Shown here in pieces: positions 52,225 to 61,900 of a stretch of DNA of 64,000 nt. Where the stretch lies: positions 1 through 64,000 of the forward strand of contig CAYHQN010000004.1 in the NCBI GenBank assembly GCA_964358545.1, written 5' to 3'. The notes under the pieces were generated by a model. That model worked only from the letters and a program-made list of their open reading frames with translations. It was not told the DNA's origin and did not search any database. Source of the stretch: CAINVV01 sp031432175. GTDB lineage: Bacteria > Bacteroidota > Bacteroidia > Bacteroidales > Prolixibacteraceae. A program made the translations under genes and the position numbers. Within the stretch, counting starts at the first letter, position 1; every line of letters starts with the position of its first letter.

Positions 52225-53703
52225 TTATTTAATAATCGCCTTCGACTGGAAAGTAAACACCTCAGAAGGTGTTCTGGTCTCTTTCATAATTTCTGAAAGT
52301 TCACTCACTATTTCAGGGTTCTCTGCCGCAACATTGGTATTCTCGCCCAAATCACTTGATAAATCATACAATTCCGTAGTTGTTTTGATGGCATCCAAAA
52401 CCTGATACCGAACCAACTTCCAGTTACCTTTTCTTACCGCCTGACGTCCGCCCAGCTCATGAAATTCCCAATACATAAACTCATGTTGCAGCTGATCCTT
52501 TTGTGCCAGCAAGGTCGGCAGGAAGGAGATCCCATCAATGTTCGCAGGCGCTTTGGCACCAGTTATGGCAGCAAGGGTGGGCATCACATCCCAAAACGCT
52601 GAAACATGATCCGACTTTGTATCAGCAGGTACCGAACCCGGCCACCTCACAATCATGGGTTCACGAATGCCTCCTTCGTACAAATCGCGCTTGTAGCCAC
52701 GCAGCGGGCCGTTGCTGTCGAAATATTCAGGATCGGCGCCGCCTTCGATATGGGGACCATTGTCAGAACTGAAGATCACGATGGTATTTTTATCCAGCCC
52801 AAGCTCTTTCAATTTTTCCAACAGCTCACCTACCTGTTTATCGATCAAAGTCACCATGGCCGCAAATGCCGCATGGACTTCGGGTTGAGAACCATAAGGA
52901 CCTTCCCTGAACCCTTTTTTACCCGGGTCAACACCTTTGTAACTTTTCTCCGGCAGAAATTTACCCCTGAATTCTTGCAGGTTTTTCTCGGGTGTCATAA
53001 GTTCTGCGTGCGGAATAGTCGATGCGTAATACAGAAAGAATGGGCGCGCTTTGTTATTCTCAATAAATTGCAAAGCATGCTTGTGGATCAGTTCGGGGGC
53101 ATATTCCTCAAACTTGTCGCCGCTGTTTCCAGCCAAAACTATTTTGGTTTGATTTTCCCATAAATGGCCCGGGAAATAGTTGTGCGCCAGAGTCTGGCTA
53201 TTAAAGCCATAAAACTGATCAAATCCCTGGTTATTGGGGTCGCCCTCTGTGCCTACAAAACCTAACCCCCATTTACCAAAACAACCGGTCGTATATCCGA
53301 CAGACTTTAGCATTTCAGCTACCGTGAAACTGGCCGCAGGCATTGGCCACTCACCCTCAGGTTTCCATCCCTTGTTCCCGCGAATAGCTGTATGGCCGGT
53401 GGTTAACCCTGTCATCAAAGAGCATCTTGAGGGTGCGCTGACGGTACATCCCGCATAATGTTGGGTAAATAGCATCCCCTCCCTGGCCATCCGGTCCAGG
53501 TTTGGCGTTTGAAATCTTTTTTGGCCATAACAGCTAAGATCGCCGTAACCCAAATCATCCGCCAGGATGTAGACAATATTTGGTTTCTGTGCGACTGGTT
53601 TGACATTTTTATGCCCGGTTTGAGCCTTTACTGATGGGGTGATAACTGAAGCAACCACCAAAGCAGTGATAAAAAACTGATGATTATTGGCTATTAAAAT
53701 CAT
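52225..53703 (-). CDS. Arylsulfatase, serine-type
   Basis: 492 residues. The signal region reaches VKAQ (about residue 28). The calcium-binding start YILADDLGYGD is at residues 45-55. The sulfatase signature reads SAPSRCSLMTG with Ser89 at the position converted to formylglycine, so it belongs to the Ser-type that needs an anaerobic radical-SAM maturase; none is in this window. HGHT-type and SSDNGPH motifs are present. It probably desulfates a glycan in the periplasm. Confidence 0.93.
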   Translation of the reverse strand: MILIANNHQFFITALVVASVITPSVKAQTGHKNVKPVAQKPNIVYILADDLGYGDLSCYGQKRFQTPNLDRMAREGMLFTQHYAGCTVSAPSRCSLMTGLTTGHTAIRGNKGWKPEGEWPMPAASFTVAEMLKSVGYTTGCFGKWGLGFVGTEGDPNNQGFDQFYGFNSQTLAHNYFPGHLWENQTKIVLAGNSGDKFEEYAPELIHKHALQFIENNKARPFFLYYASTIPHAELMTPEKNLQEFRGKFLPEKSYKGVDPGKKGFREGPYGSQPEVHAAFAAMVTLIDKQVGELLEKLKELGLDKNTIVIFSSDNGPHIEGGADPEYFDSNGPLRGYKRDLYEGGIREPMIVRWPGSVPADTKSDHVSAFWDVMPTLAAITGAKAPANIDGISFLPTLLAQKDQLQHEFMYWEFHELGGRQAVRKGNWKLVRYQVLDAIKTTTELYDLSSDLGENTNVAAENPEIVSELSEIMKETRTPSEVFTFQSKAIIK

Positions 53704-53783
53704 GGTAAGAATTGGGTTACTAATTGGGTGAAAATTAGCTCTTCTTGGAAATGCTAAATTATAAACAAAATTGCCATTAATAT

Positions 53784-53978
53784 TTAATCAAAAGTTGTTT
53801 CCTTTGCCACAAATTTCTCCGAGTTACCATTTCTAAATGCTTCGGCACAGGAAAGTGTAACCGATGGGTCTCTTTGGAAACGAAGATGCCTCCCGAAGGA
53901 TAATTCCTTTATTTGGAAAGGAGATACAGTACTTTCATATTTGATTGCTTCACCTTCCGGTGAAAGCTGTGTCCACAT
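53784..53978 (-). CDS. Small open frame of unknown function, doubtful
   Basis: A 64-codon frame from an ATG at 53978, open for a further ~30 codons upstream. The predicted product (starting MWTQLSPEGEAIKYE) has ordinary composition and no low-complexity bias, with one Cys. I do not recognise it. It fills most of 53704-54012, which otherwise shows nothing. It could be a real small gene or the 3' remnant of a lost gene next to the molybdenum-cofactor operon. Confidence 0.25.
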   Translation of the reverse strand: MWTQLSPEGEAIKYESTVSPFQIKELSFGRHLRFQRDPSVTLSCAEAFRNGNSEKFVAKETTFD

Positions 53979-54012
53979 CTCTTCGGGAACCGGGAAAGTA
54001 ATATTTTGAACA

Positions 54013-54738
54013 ATGGAATATTTGCTTTTGGTATCCCTTTTTGTGATCGCATTTCTCTATTCATCAGTCGGACACGGCGGAGGGACCGGCTACCTCGCGC
54101 TGTTGGCGCTGTTTGGTGTCGCCCCCATTTTTATGAAATCAACAGCCCTGACACTCAATGTTTTTGTCTCGGCCATCGCATTTTTCGCTTATTACAAAGC
54201 AGGCTATTTCAGGTGGAAACTGATTCTCCCTTTCCTGGTGACATCCATTCCTTTCTCCTATATTGGAGCATTGGTTCCGGTAAATGCTTCCATCTACAAA
54301 ATTGTACTTGGCCTGTTTTTACTTATTGCCACGGCTAGAATGGTGCTGAATCCCAAAGCATTTTCGGAAGAATCAAAGACGGTCCCTTTTATTCTGGCCA
54401 TTACAATTGGGGCAATTCTCGGTTTCTTCTCCGGAATGATCGGTATCGGTGGCGGAATAATCCTTAGTCCGCTTTTGATCCAAATGCATTGGGCCAATGT
54501 CAAGGAATCAGCCGCGGCCTCTGCCCTCTTTATCTTTCTTAACTCCATGTCGGGACTTTTCGCGCTGGTAAATAATGGATTTACAATGGAACCGCGTATC
54601 ATTGCCTGGATTGCCGTTGGCATTTCCGGGGGTATTGCCGGATCATATATCGGCAGCTCCAGATTAAAACCCCTACAATTGAAATACCTTCTCGCTTCTG
54701 TTTTATTTCTGGCAAGTATCAAACTAATCTTGTTGTAA
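54013..54738 (+). CDS. TauE/SafE-family membrane transporter
   Basis: 241 residues with about eight hydrophobic segments. The hallmark SSVGHGGGTGYLALLAL is near residue 17, with the repeated SGMIGIGGGIILSPLL segment near residue 140. Members move sulfite, sulfoacetate or other anions. As first gene of a molybdenum-cofactor operon (1 nt before the next start) it may export or import a sulfur or molybdenum oxyanion. This role is inferred. Confidence 0.88.
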   Translation: MEYLLLVSLFVIAFLYSSVGHGGGTGYLALLALFGVAPIFMKSTALTLNVFVSAIAFFAYYKAGYFRWKLILPFLVTSIPFSYIGALVPVNASIYKIVLGLFLLIATARMVLNPKAFSEESKTVPFILAITIGAILGFFSGMIGIGGGIILSPLLIQMHWANVKESAAASALFIFLNSMSGLFALVNNGFTMEPRIIAWIAVGISGGIAGSYIGSSRLKPLQLKYLLASVLFLASIKLILL

Positions 54739-54739
54739 A

Positions 54740-55285
54740 ATGGGAACAGAGACAATACCCCAGCTTATGATCATTGCCGGTACCGGAAGAAATTCCGGGA
54801 AGACGACCCTTGCCTGTCAGATTATTGGAAAATTCTCTGCCATTCAATCCATCGTGGCCATTAAAATTACACCACATTTCCACGAAAATCCCGGTAACGG
54901 AGAAGTAATCGTTAACAAACCGAATATCTACATTGCAGAAGAAAGTGATCCCTCTACTGGAAAAGACAGCTCATTGATGCTGAAAGCCGGAGCTGTTCAA
55001 TCCTATTTTGTCATGACCACCGACGAGTACCTGGAGGAAGCTTTTCGTGAAATTCTTACCAGGATACCCGCAAACAGCCTGGTGGTTTGTGAATCGGGCG
55101 GATTGCGCCATCTGATCCGTCCCGGACTGTTTTTCATGATGCAACATCCCGTAAACAGCGGTTTAAAACCGGATACGGCAAAGCTGCTGTCGCTTGCCGA
55201 CCATGTCGTTACCTTTGATGGACCTAAATTTGATTTTGACATTAATTCGATCGAAATTGTGGATAACCAATGGAAATTAAAATAG
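54740..55285 (+). CDS. MobB-like P-loop NTPase
   Basis: 181 residues. The Walker A is GTGRNSGKTT (about residues 14-23), followed by LACQIIGKF and later VVCESGGLRHLIRPG. The size and the operon with moeA and moaA point to a MobB-type accessory for Moco nucleotide attachment. Similarity beyond the P-loop is weak to my eye, so another small GTPase role is possible. It starts 1 nt after the TauE stop and ends 7 nt before moeA. Confidence 0.65.
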   Translation: MGTETIPQLMIIAGTGRNSGKTTLACQIIGKFSAIQSIVAIKITPHFHENPGNGEVIVNKPNIYIAEESDPSTGKDSSLMLKAGAVQSYFVMTTDEYLEEAFREILTRIPANSLVVCESGGLRHLIRPGLFFMMQHPVNSGLKPDTAKLLSLADHVVTFDGPKFDFDINSIEIVDNQWKLK

Positions 55286-55292
55286 AACAAGG

Positions 55293-56468
55293 ATGATACA
55301 GTTCGAAGAAGCATTAGCGATTTTAAAAACACGCTCAATTAAACAAAAAACCGAGTATGTCGATTTGTACCATGCCCTGAACAGAATACTTGCAGAAGAT
55401 ATCCATTCGGATGTTGCCATGCCCCCTTTCAACAAATCGGCCATGGACGGGTTTGCCTGCAGAAAATCCGACCTCAAAAATCCGTTGGTGGTGATAGAAG
55501 AAATTCCGGCCGGAACGCCCCCCACAAAATCAATCGGAGAAAACCAATGTGCACGGATCATGACAGGCGCGATGGTCCCTGAAGGGGCTGATTTTGTAGT
55601 TATGAAAGAACATGTCGAAACGTTGGATTCCAACCATGTTCTCTGTACCCGCGAAACCTCCCAAACCAATATTTGTCTGTTGGGAGAAGATGTAAATGTT
55701 GGTGAACTGGTTATAAAAAGAGGTGAAAAGATATTGCCCTCGCACATTGCCATACTGGCTTCTGTAGGCTGTTGGCTTCCTTTGGTCTACCTGACCCCTT
55801 CAATTGGCATCATCTCGACCGGTAATGAGCTGGTCGAACCGGTCGTGAGGCCGGGAAGTTCAAAAATCAGGAACAGCAACAGCTACCAAATGTATGCACA
55901 GATACAGCAAATGGGGATATTACCTGAATATCTTGGCATTGTTCGTGATGATCAGGATTCTTTGGGGAAAATCCTTGCCTCCTCACTCCAAAATTTTGAT
56001 GTAACGCTGATTTCAGGTGGCGTGTCAGTAGGCGATTTTGACTTTGTTCCAAGTATATTAAGCAAACTCGGAGTGAACATTCCGTTTCACGGTATGGATG
56101 TAAAGCCCGGTAAACACCTGCTTTTCGGCGAGAAAGATAACCATTTCGTTTTTGGTATGCCTGGTAATCCGGTATCATCATTCGTTCAGCTTGAGGTAAT
56201 TGTCAAACCATTCCTGGCAAAGCTGATGGGAAGAGATGAAGAGAAGGTTTCCTGGTATTTGCCACTCGAAGAGGAGTTTGTCCGCACCAAAGGGGACCAG
56301 CTGATTTTCATCCCTGCTACACCCACCGGTCACGGGACTGTAATCCCTGTTGAATACCATGGTTCAGCCCATATCCATTCCTACATCCACGCACAGGTGA
56401 TCATGGAAATTCCCAAAGGTGTACTGAAAATTAAAAAAGGAGGGCAAGTCCGTGTACGACCGTTATAA
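55293..56468 (+). CDS. moeA: Molybdopterin molybdenumtransferase
   Basis: 391 residues. It inserts molybdate into adenylated molybdopterin. Signatures are MPPFNKSAMDGFACR near residue 47, ISGGVSVGDFDFVPSIL for the MoCF domain, and FGMPGNPVSSFVQLE. All four MoeA domains fit the length. It overlaps the moaA start by 17 nt. Confidence 0.96.
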   Translation: MIQFEEALAILKTRSIKQKTEYVDLYHALNRILAEDIHSDVAMPPFNKSAMDGFACRKSDLKNPLVVIEEIPAGTPPTKSIGENQCARIMTGAMVPEGADFVVMKEHVETLDSNHVLCTRETSQTNICLLGEDVNVGELVIKRGEKILPSHIAILASVGCWLPLVYLTPSIGIISTGNELVEPVVRPGSSKIRNSNSYQMYAQIQQMGILPEYLGIVRDDQDSLGKILASSLQNFDVTLISGGVSVGDFDFVPSILSKLGVNIPFHGMDVKPGKHLLFGEKDNHFVFGMPGNPVSSFVQLEVIVKPFLAKLMGRDEEKVSWYLPLEEEFVRTKGDQLIFIPATPTGHGTVIPVEYHGSAHIHSYIHAQVIMEIPKGVLKIKKGGQVRVRPL

Positions 56469-57252
56469 ACGACATATTCATTACCTCAGGATCTCTGTTA
56501 CCGACCGTTGCAACCTGCGGTGTACCTATTGCATGCCCGAAGAAGGCATACAACTCATCAGTCATCAGGATATTCTCTCCTTCGATGAGATTATAGACGT
56601 GGTGAAGGTCGCCGTTTCGTTGGGTGTCGATAAATTTCGCATTACCGGAGGAGAGCCCTTGGTTAGAAAGGATATTGTCACATTGATTTCACAGATTGCG
56701 GCTGTAGATGGTGTGAAAGATCTTTCAATGACCACCAACGGAATATTTTTCGAAGAGCTTGCCCAACCTTTAAAGGATGCCGGTCTGCAACGTGTCAACA
56801 TCAGCCTGGACACTCTCAACGCAGAAAAATATAAACGCATTACCCGGGGAGGAGAACTCAACAGGGTGTTGCGAGGCATTGAAGCGGCACAATTTTCAGG
56901 GTTTGATCCTGTAAAAATCAATTGTGTCGTAATGGAGTCGTCTATGGAAGAAGATGCCCTGGCAGTCAAAGAGTTTGGCAGGAAAAATAATCTTCAGGTG
57001 AGATTTATCCATCAGATGAACCTGGAAACCGGCGAATTTTCCATTGTGGAAGGGGGAAACGGCGGAAACTGTCACCAATGCAATCGTTTAAGGCTAACAG
57101 CCAATGGCATGGTGATGCCTTGTCTGTTTGATGAACAGCAATTTTCCGTTCGCGAATTGGGTGCCGAAAAAGCGTTGTTGGAAGCATTGGATTGCAAGCC
57201 ATTGAATGGCTGTTTAAACCGTATAGGAAGTTTTTCTAACATAGGAGGATAA
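56452..57252 (+). CDS. moaA: GTP 3',8-cyclase, compact form
   Basis: 266 residues with a GTG start inside moeA. It is a radical-SAM enzyme starting Moco synthesis. The N-terminal cluster is CNLRCTYC, with FRITGGEPLVRKD. The C-terminal cluster is CHQCNRLRLTANGMVMPC (C-x2-C-x13-C), and the protein ends in the conserved Gly-Gly (SNIGG). The ~330-residue E. coli enzyme has about 60 more residues, mostly between RFIHQMN and the second cluster. All catalytic parts are present, so it is probably functional. Confidence 0.92.
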   Translation: MYDRYKRHIHYLRISVTDRCNLRCTYCMPEEGIQLISHQDILSFDEIIDVVKVAVSLGVDKFRITGGEPLVRKDIVTLISQIAAVDGVKDLSMTTNGIFFEELAQPLKDAGLQRVNISLDTLNAEKYKRITRGGELNRVLRGIEAAQFSGFDPVKINCVVMESSMEEDALAVKEFGRKNNLQVRFIHQMNLETGEFSIVEGGNGGNCHQCNRLRLTANGMVMPCLFDEQQFSVRELGAEKALLEALDCKPLNGCLNRIGSFSNIGG

Positions 57253-57258
57253 CAGAAA

Positions 57259-57717
57259 ATGACAGAATTGACACATACCGATTCGCAGGGCAACGCACGC
57301 ATGGTCGATGTTGGAGATAAAGCGATCCAACTTCGGGTTGCCAGGGCTACGGGTCATATTGCCCTTTCGCAGGTGACCCTGAAACTGATCTCCAATAACC
57401 TGCTCAAAAAGGGCGATGTTCTGACCGTTGCCGAAATAGCGGGAATACAGGCGGCTAAGCGTACAGCGGAACTTATACCTCTTTGCCACAACATCGCTTT
57501 AAGCAAGGTGTTGGTCAAGGCAAATCTTTGCGAAACAGGCGTTATCATCGAAAGTGAAGTGAAATGTACAGGTACAACCGGCGTTGAAATGGAGGCCCTG
57601 ACAGCGGTAAGTGTTGGTCTGCTGACCATTTATGACATGTGCAAAGCTGTCGATAAAACGATGGAAATTGGGGCAGTAAAATTGGTCAGCAAAACGAAAA
57701 CAAATATACCCGGATAA
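57259..57717 (+). CDS. moaC: Cyclic pyranopterin monophosphate synthase
   Basis: 152 residues. It converts the MoaA product to cPMP. The start THTDSQGNARMVDVGDK, the ELIPLCHNIALSKV segment and GVEMEALTAVSVGLLTIYDM are diagnostic, and the catalytic Lys is in MCKAVDKTM. It is followed after 1 nt by the MOSC-Mog gene. Confidence 0.96.
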   Translation: MTELTHTDSQGNARMVDVGDKAIQLRVARATGHIALSQVTLKLISNNLLKKGDVLTVAEIAGIQAAKRTAELIPLCHNIALSKVLVKANLCETGVIIESEVKCTGTTGVEMEALTAVSVGLLTIYDMCKAVDKTMEIGAVKLVSKTKTNIPG

Positions 57718-57718
57718 G

Positions 57719-58651
57719 ATGCAAAAGATCAAAGTGCTGTCGGTCAATATCTCCGAAAGAAAAGGGACCATCAAAATCCCGGTAGGTAAAATTACGCTTA
57801 ACCATAAGGGAATCCAGGGTGACGCCCATGGAGGGAAATGGCACAGACAGGTTAGTCTGCTAGGCAAAGAGAGCCTTATGAAGACTGAACCCTCACTCGG
57901 GCGTAAACTTGCCTACGGTGAATTTGCTGAAAACATCACCACCGAAGGATTCCCATTGTATCACATGAAACCATTCGATCGGCTCATTTCAGGCCATATC
58001 GTTCTGGAAGTTACCCAGATTGGCAAGAAATGCCATGGCACCAATTGCAGCATATTCCAGGAAACCGGCAACTGCGTGATGCCCAAAGAGGGAATTTTTT
58101 GCAGGGTACTGGAAGGTGGCGAACTCAAAGCGGGTGACATTCTGGAATATCATCCCAGAACCATACAGGTACATATTGTCACCCTTAGCGACAGGGCAAG
58201 CCTGGGAATTTATGAAGACAAGAGTGGCCCTTTGCTGAAAAAATTAACAGAAACATTCTTTTCTGAAACCGGACGATCTGTTTCCATTGAGAATACCATC
58301 ATGCCTGATGATGAAATGCAGCTTGAAGCGCTCCTGAAGTCACTGATCAAGCAAAATACCGATATTATTTTCACCACCGGTGGTACGGGAATCGGACCTC
58401 GCGACATCACTCCGGATGTCATGAAAAAACTAATTAACAAAGAGATTCCAGGCATCATGGAGATGATCCGGGTCAAATACGGCATGCAATTTCCCAACGC
58501 ACTCCTGAGCAGAAGTATTGCTGGTGTTGCCGGCAAAACCTTACTGTACGCCCTACCGGGAAACCCAAAGGCAGTAAAAGAGTACTGTGATGAAATCTTC
58601 AAGACAGTAGAACACTCCTTTCGGATGCTATACAATATTGATGAGCACTGA
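57719..58651 (+). CDS. MOSC domain fused to MoaB/Mog domain
   Basis: 310 residues. Residues ~1-142 form a MOSC domain (GDAHGGKWHRQVSLLGKES, IGKKCHGTNCSIF). Residues ~150-310 form a MoCF domain of the MoaB/Mog type (VTLSDRASLGIYEDKSGP, TTGGTGIGPRDITPD, ALPGNPKAVKEY). The Mog part adenylates molybdopterin; the MOSC part may handle sulfur or Moco transfer. It is the last gene of the operon. No moaD, moaE or mobA is nearby. Confidence 0.93.
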   Translation: MQKIKVLSVNISERKGTIKIPVGKITLNHKGIQGDAHGGKWHRQVSLLGKESLMKTEPSLGRKLAYGEFAENITTEGFPLYHMKPFDRLISGHIVLEVTQIGKKCHGTNCSIFQETGNCVMPKEGIFCRVLEGGELKAGDILEYHPRTIQVHIVTLSDRASLGIYEDKSGPLLKKLTETFFSETGRSVSIENTIMPDDEMQLEALLKSLIKQNTDIIFTTGGTGIGPRDITPDVMKKLINKEIPGIMEMIRVKYGMQFPNALLSRSIAGVAGKTLLYALPGNPKAVKEYCDEIFKTVEHSFRMLYNIDEH

Positions 58652-58920
58652 GTTACAACTTCATGCTTGTAGTTTTTATTTCAACTCTTGTTTCACACAA
58701 CGGTTTGATACAGCTATTTAAATCTGGATTCAGAAGATATTTGGCCTATTAAATCATGTCAATATTTTAATTTATCTTTAAGGAAATTCGGGAATGAAAG
58801 AAAAAAATGTGAAAACCAATATGACTACACAAAGACTGACACCAAATTCGTTTTTTTTTATCTCTTAAATCGGGAATAGATTTATGACTTTTTATCGTTT
58901 ATGAGTATAACGGTTTTATT

Positions 58921-61900
58921 ATGGCTATAAAATTTAAACTTACTTTATTCATAATAATTTGTTTGGAATTTTCGTTACCGGCCTCTCCCGTAAAATTTTA
59001 CAGCGTCAACTCTTTGTTTGGAATTTCGATGCGAGAGACTAATTCCGTGTGCAAGGATGATAATGGATTTGTCTGGGCTTCTTCAAAAACAGGTATTTTA
59101 AGACTATCAAAAGACAATTATCATATTTATCGGCTTCCATACGAATCGACAGACGTAATCAGGGTAAGGCTGATCTATAAGAACCTCAAACTTTTTGCAT
59201 ATACCAACAACGGACAAGTCTTTTGCTATAATCCGGTATTTGACAAGTTTGAACTGATATTGAACCTTAGAAAGCATATAAATGACATTAATATTATTTT
59301 GTTTGATCTGTTAATTGATGATACAGGTATTTGTTGGATCGCAACCTCTTTGGGATTGTACAATTACCAGTCAGGAAAACTTTCCCCTGCTTTTGAATTT
59401 TCATCGAACAGATATGCGATAAATTGGTATGATCCGACAAATATAATTGTTGCTAAGCAGGATGGAATCTGGCTTTTTGATGTCAATTCTTTGGGGGAAA
59501 AGCATATTTATGAAAATAGAAATCTAAACTCTTTTGATTTTTTCACGCTTTATTTCGACAAGGATCAGAATAAACTTTGGCTTGGGACTGTGTCTGAAGG
59601 ATTGTTTTTTTACAATTTCAGAAATGGAACTTGTTCTAATCAACTAAATTCAGTTTTACCCAAACAGCCAATCCTGGCTATTGAGGAGAATAGTGATTCT
59701 ACCTGTTTAATTGGATTTGATGGCCAAGGTATATGGGAACTGGATAGGAGAAATCAAAAGGTGCTGAATATTTATAAAGAAAGTTTAGACAACCCATCTT
59801 CATTGAGGGGAAATGGGGTTTATGACCTGTTTTGTGACAATAACAGCAGGGTCTGGGTGTGCACTTATAGCGGTGGGCTGTCGTTTTTCGATCAGGCTTC
59901 TCCTTTGGTGAATCAAATAGTTCATCTCTCCAACAATACTAATTCATTAATAAACAATGATGTAAATAGTATTATTGAAGATCATAGGGGAAAACTTTGG
60001 TTTGCTACAAATAATGGAATCAGTTGTTGGGATTTGACAACGAATAAATGGAGTAGTTTTTATAATGATAAGGAGACGCAGGCCCAGGTATTTCTCTCAC
60101 TTTGTGAAGATAACCAGGGAAGAATATGGGCAGGTACTTATTCTTCAGGGGTATATGTACTTGAGGGAAGAACCGGGAAAGAGCTGGCTCATTATAGTAA
60201 AAATGGAATGGGCTCCCCGTTGCTTAATGATTTTATATTTAATATTTATAAAGATAGAAGCGGGGATATTTGGTTAGGAGGAGGAAGTGGTTCAGTTGTT
60301 TGTTATTTGTCAAGGGAAAATAAATTCAGGGCTTATTCTAATGAACCGATTGGATGCTTTGCTGAATTGTCTGATAACCAGATTCTTTTGGGATGTAGCT
60401 ATGGATTATCGCAACTAAACAAACAAACTGGTGATATCAGAAGATTAATAGAGGGCTTGCTGGTTCGTGATGCGCTGGTAATGGGAGATGATGTTTGGAT
60501 TTGTACTTCCGGAGATGGATTAATCAGATATAATTACAAGACCGGCAAAACAGAAAAGTTTACGGCACAGATGGGATTGCCCTCGAATTTTATTAACAGC
60601 ATTATATATGCAAATGATTATTTGTGGCTAGGAACAGAGAATGGATTGTGCAGGTTTGATCCAAAGAATAAAAACGCACTTACTTATTCCTCAATATATT
60701 CGCTTTCAAGGACTTCATTTAATAATTGTTCACATGCTTTATTGAAGAATGGTCAATTAGCCTGGGGAACCAACAATGGAGCGGTAATTTTTGCTCCAAA
60801 TCTGGTCGATGAGTCTTCGACAAAAGGAAAAATTTTTTTTCAGGATTTGACTGTTGCGGGTCGTTCAATCAGGGATATACCCTCTTTCAATCTGAAAACT
60901 CCTATAGATAGCTTACAGGAAATTAATCTCAAGTATTTTCAAAATACGATTAGCCTTGAATTACTTTCACTTGGTCAGACACCCGGATCAAAATTTTCAT
61001 GGGAAATGGAGGGATTTGACCAGCAATGGAGTCAGCCAACCGGGAACAATGTTATTAATTATACGAATATTCCAAGTGGGCACTTTAAATTAAGAATAAA
61101 ACTTTATGACAGTTCATTGAGCAATGTTTTAGCCGAACGGTCCATTGTAGTTAAGCTTATTCCTCCATTTTGGCGGACGGGATGGTTTTGGGTGCTCAAT
61201 ATTATGGTTTTATCCGTAATCATCTTTCTTTATTTGCTGTATTACATTAACCGGCTGAAACAGGAACATACCGAAGAAAAGGTGCGGTTTTTTACCAATA
61301 CGGCCCACGATATACGGACTTCGTTGACCTTAATCAAAGCTCCTGTCGAGGAGTTAAGCAAAGAAAAAAACTTAACCGAATCGGGAAAGTACTATTTAAA
61401 CCTGGCTATTGAACAGGCAAGGCAACTCACCTCGGTTGTTACCCAATTGATGGATTTCCAAAAGGTTGATGTTGGCAAGGAACATCTGTTACCGTCAATG
61501 ACAGATATTGTAAAACTTGTCTCAAACCGCAGGATCATGCTGGCTTCTTTTGCAAAAAGCAAGAATATTGAACTCCTGTTTGTCCCTGATCGTGAGAGTT
61601 ACATAACAGCTGTAGATGAGTCGAAAATGGAGAAAATCATAGATAACCTGATTTCTAATGCAATTAAATATTCGCACAACAATAGCCAAATCCTGATTGA
61701 TCTCAGATGCGATGATAAAAAATGGATACTTCAGGTGAAAGACAATGGAATTGGCATCAGCAAAAAGGCACAACGGCAGTTGTTTAAAGAATTTTACAGA
61801 GGTGACAATGCGATCAATTCAAAAGTTGTCGGTTCGGGAATAGGGCTCTTATTGGTTAAAAATTATGTAGCCATGCATAGCGGGAGCATCAGTTGCAGCA

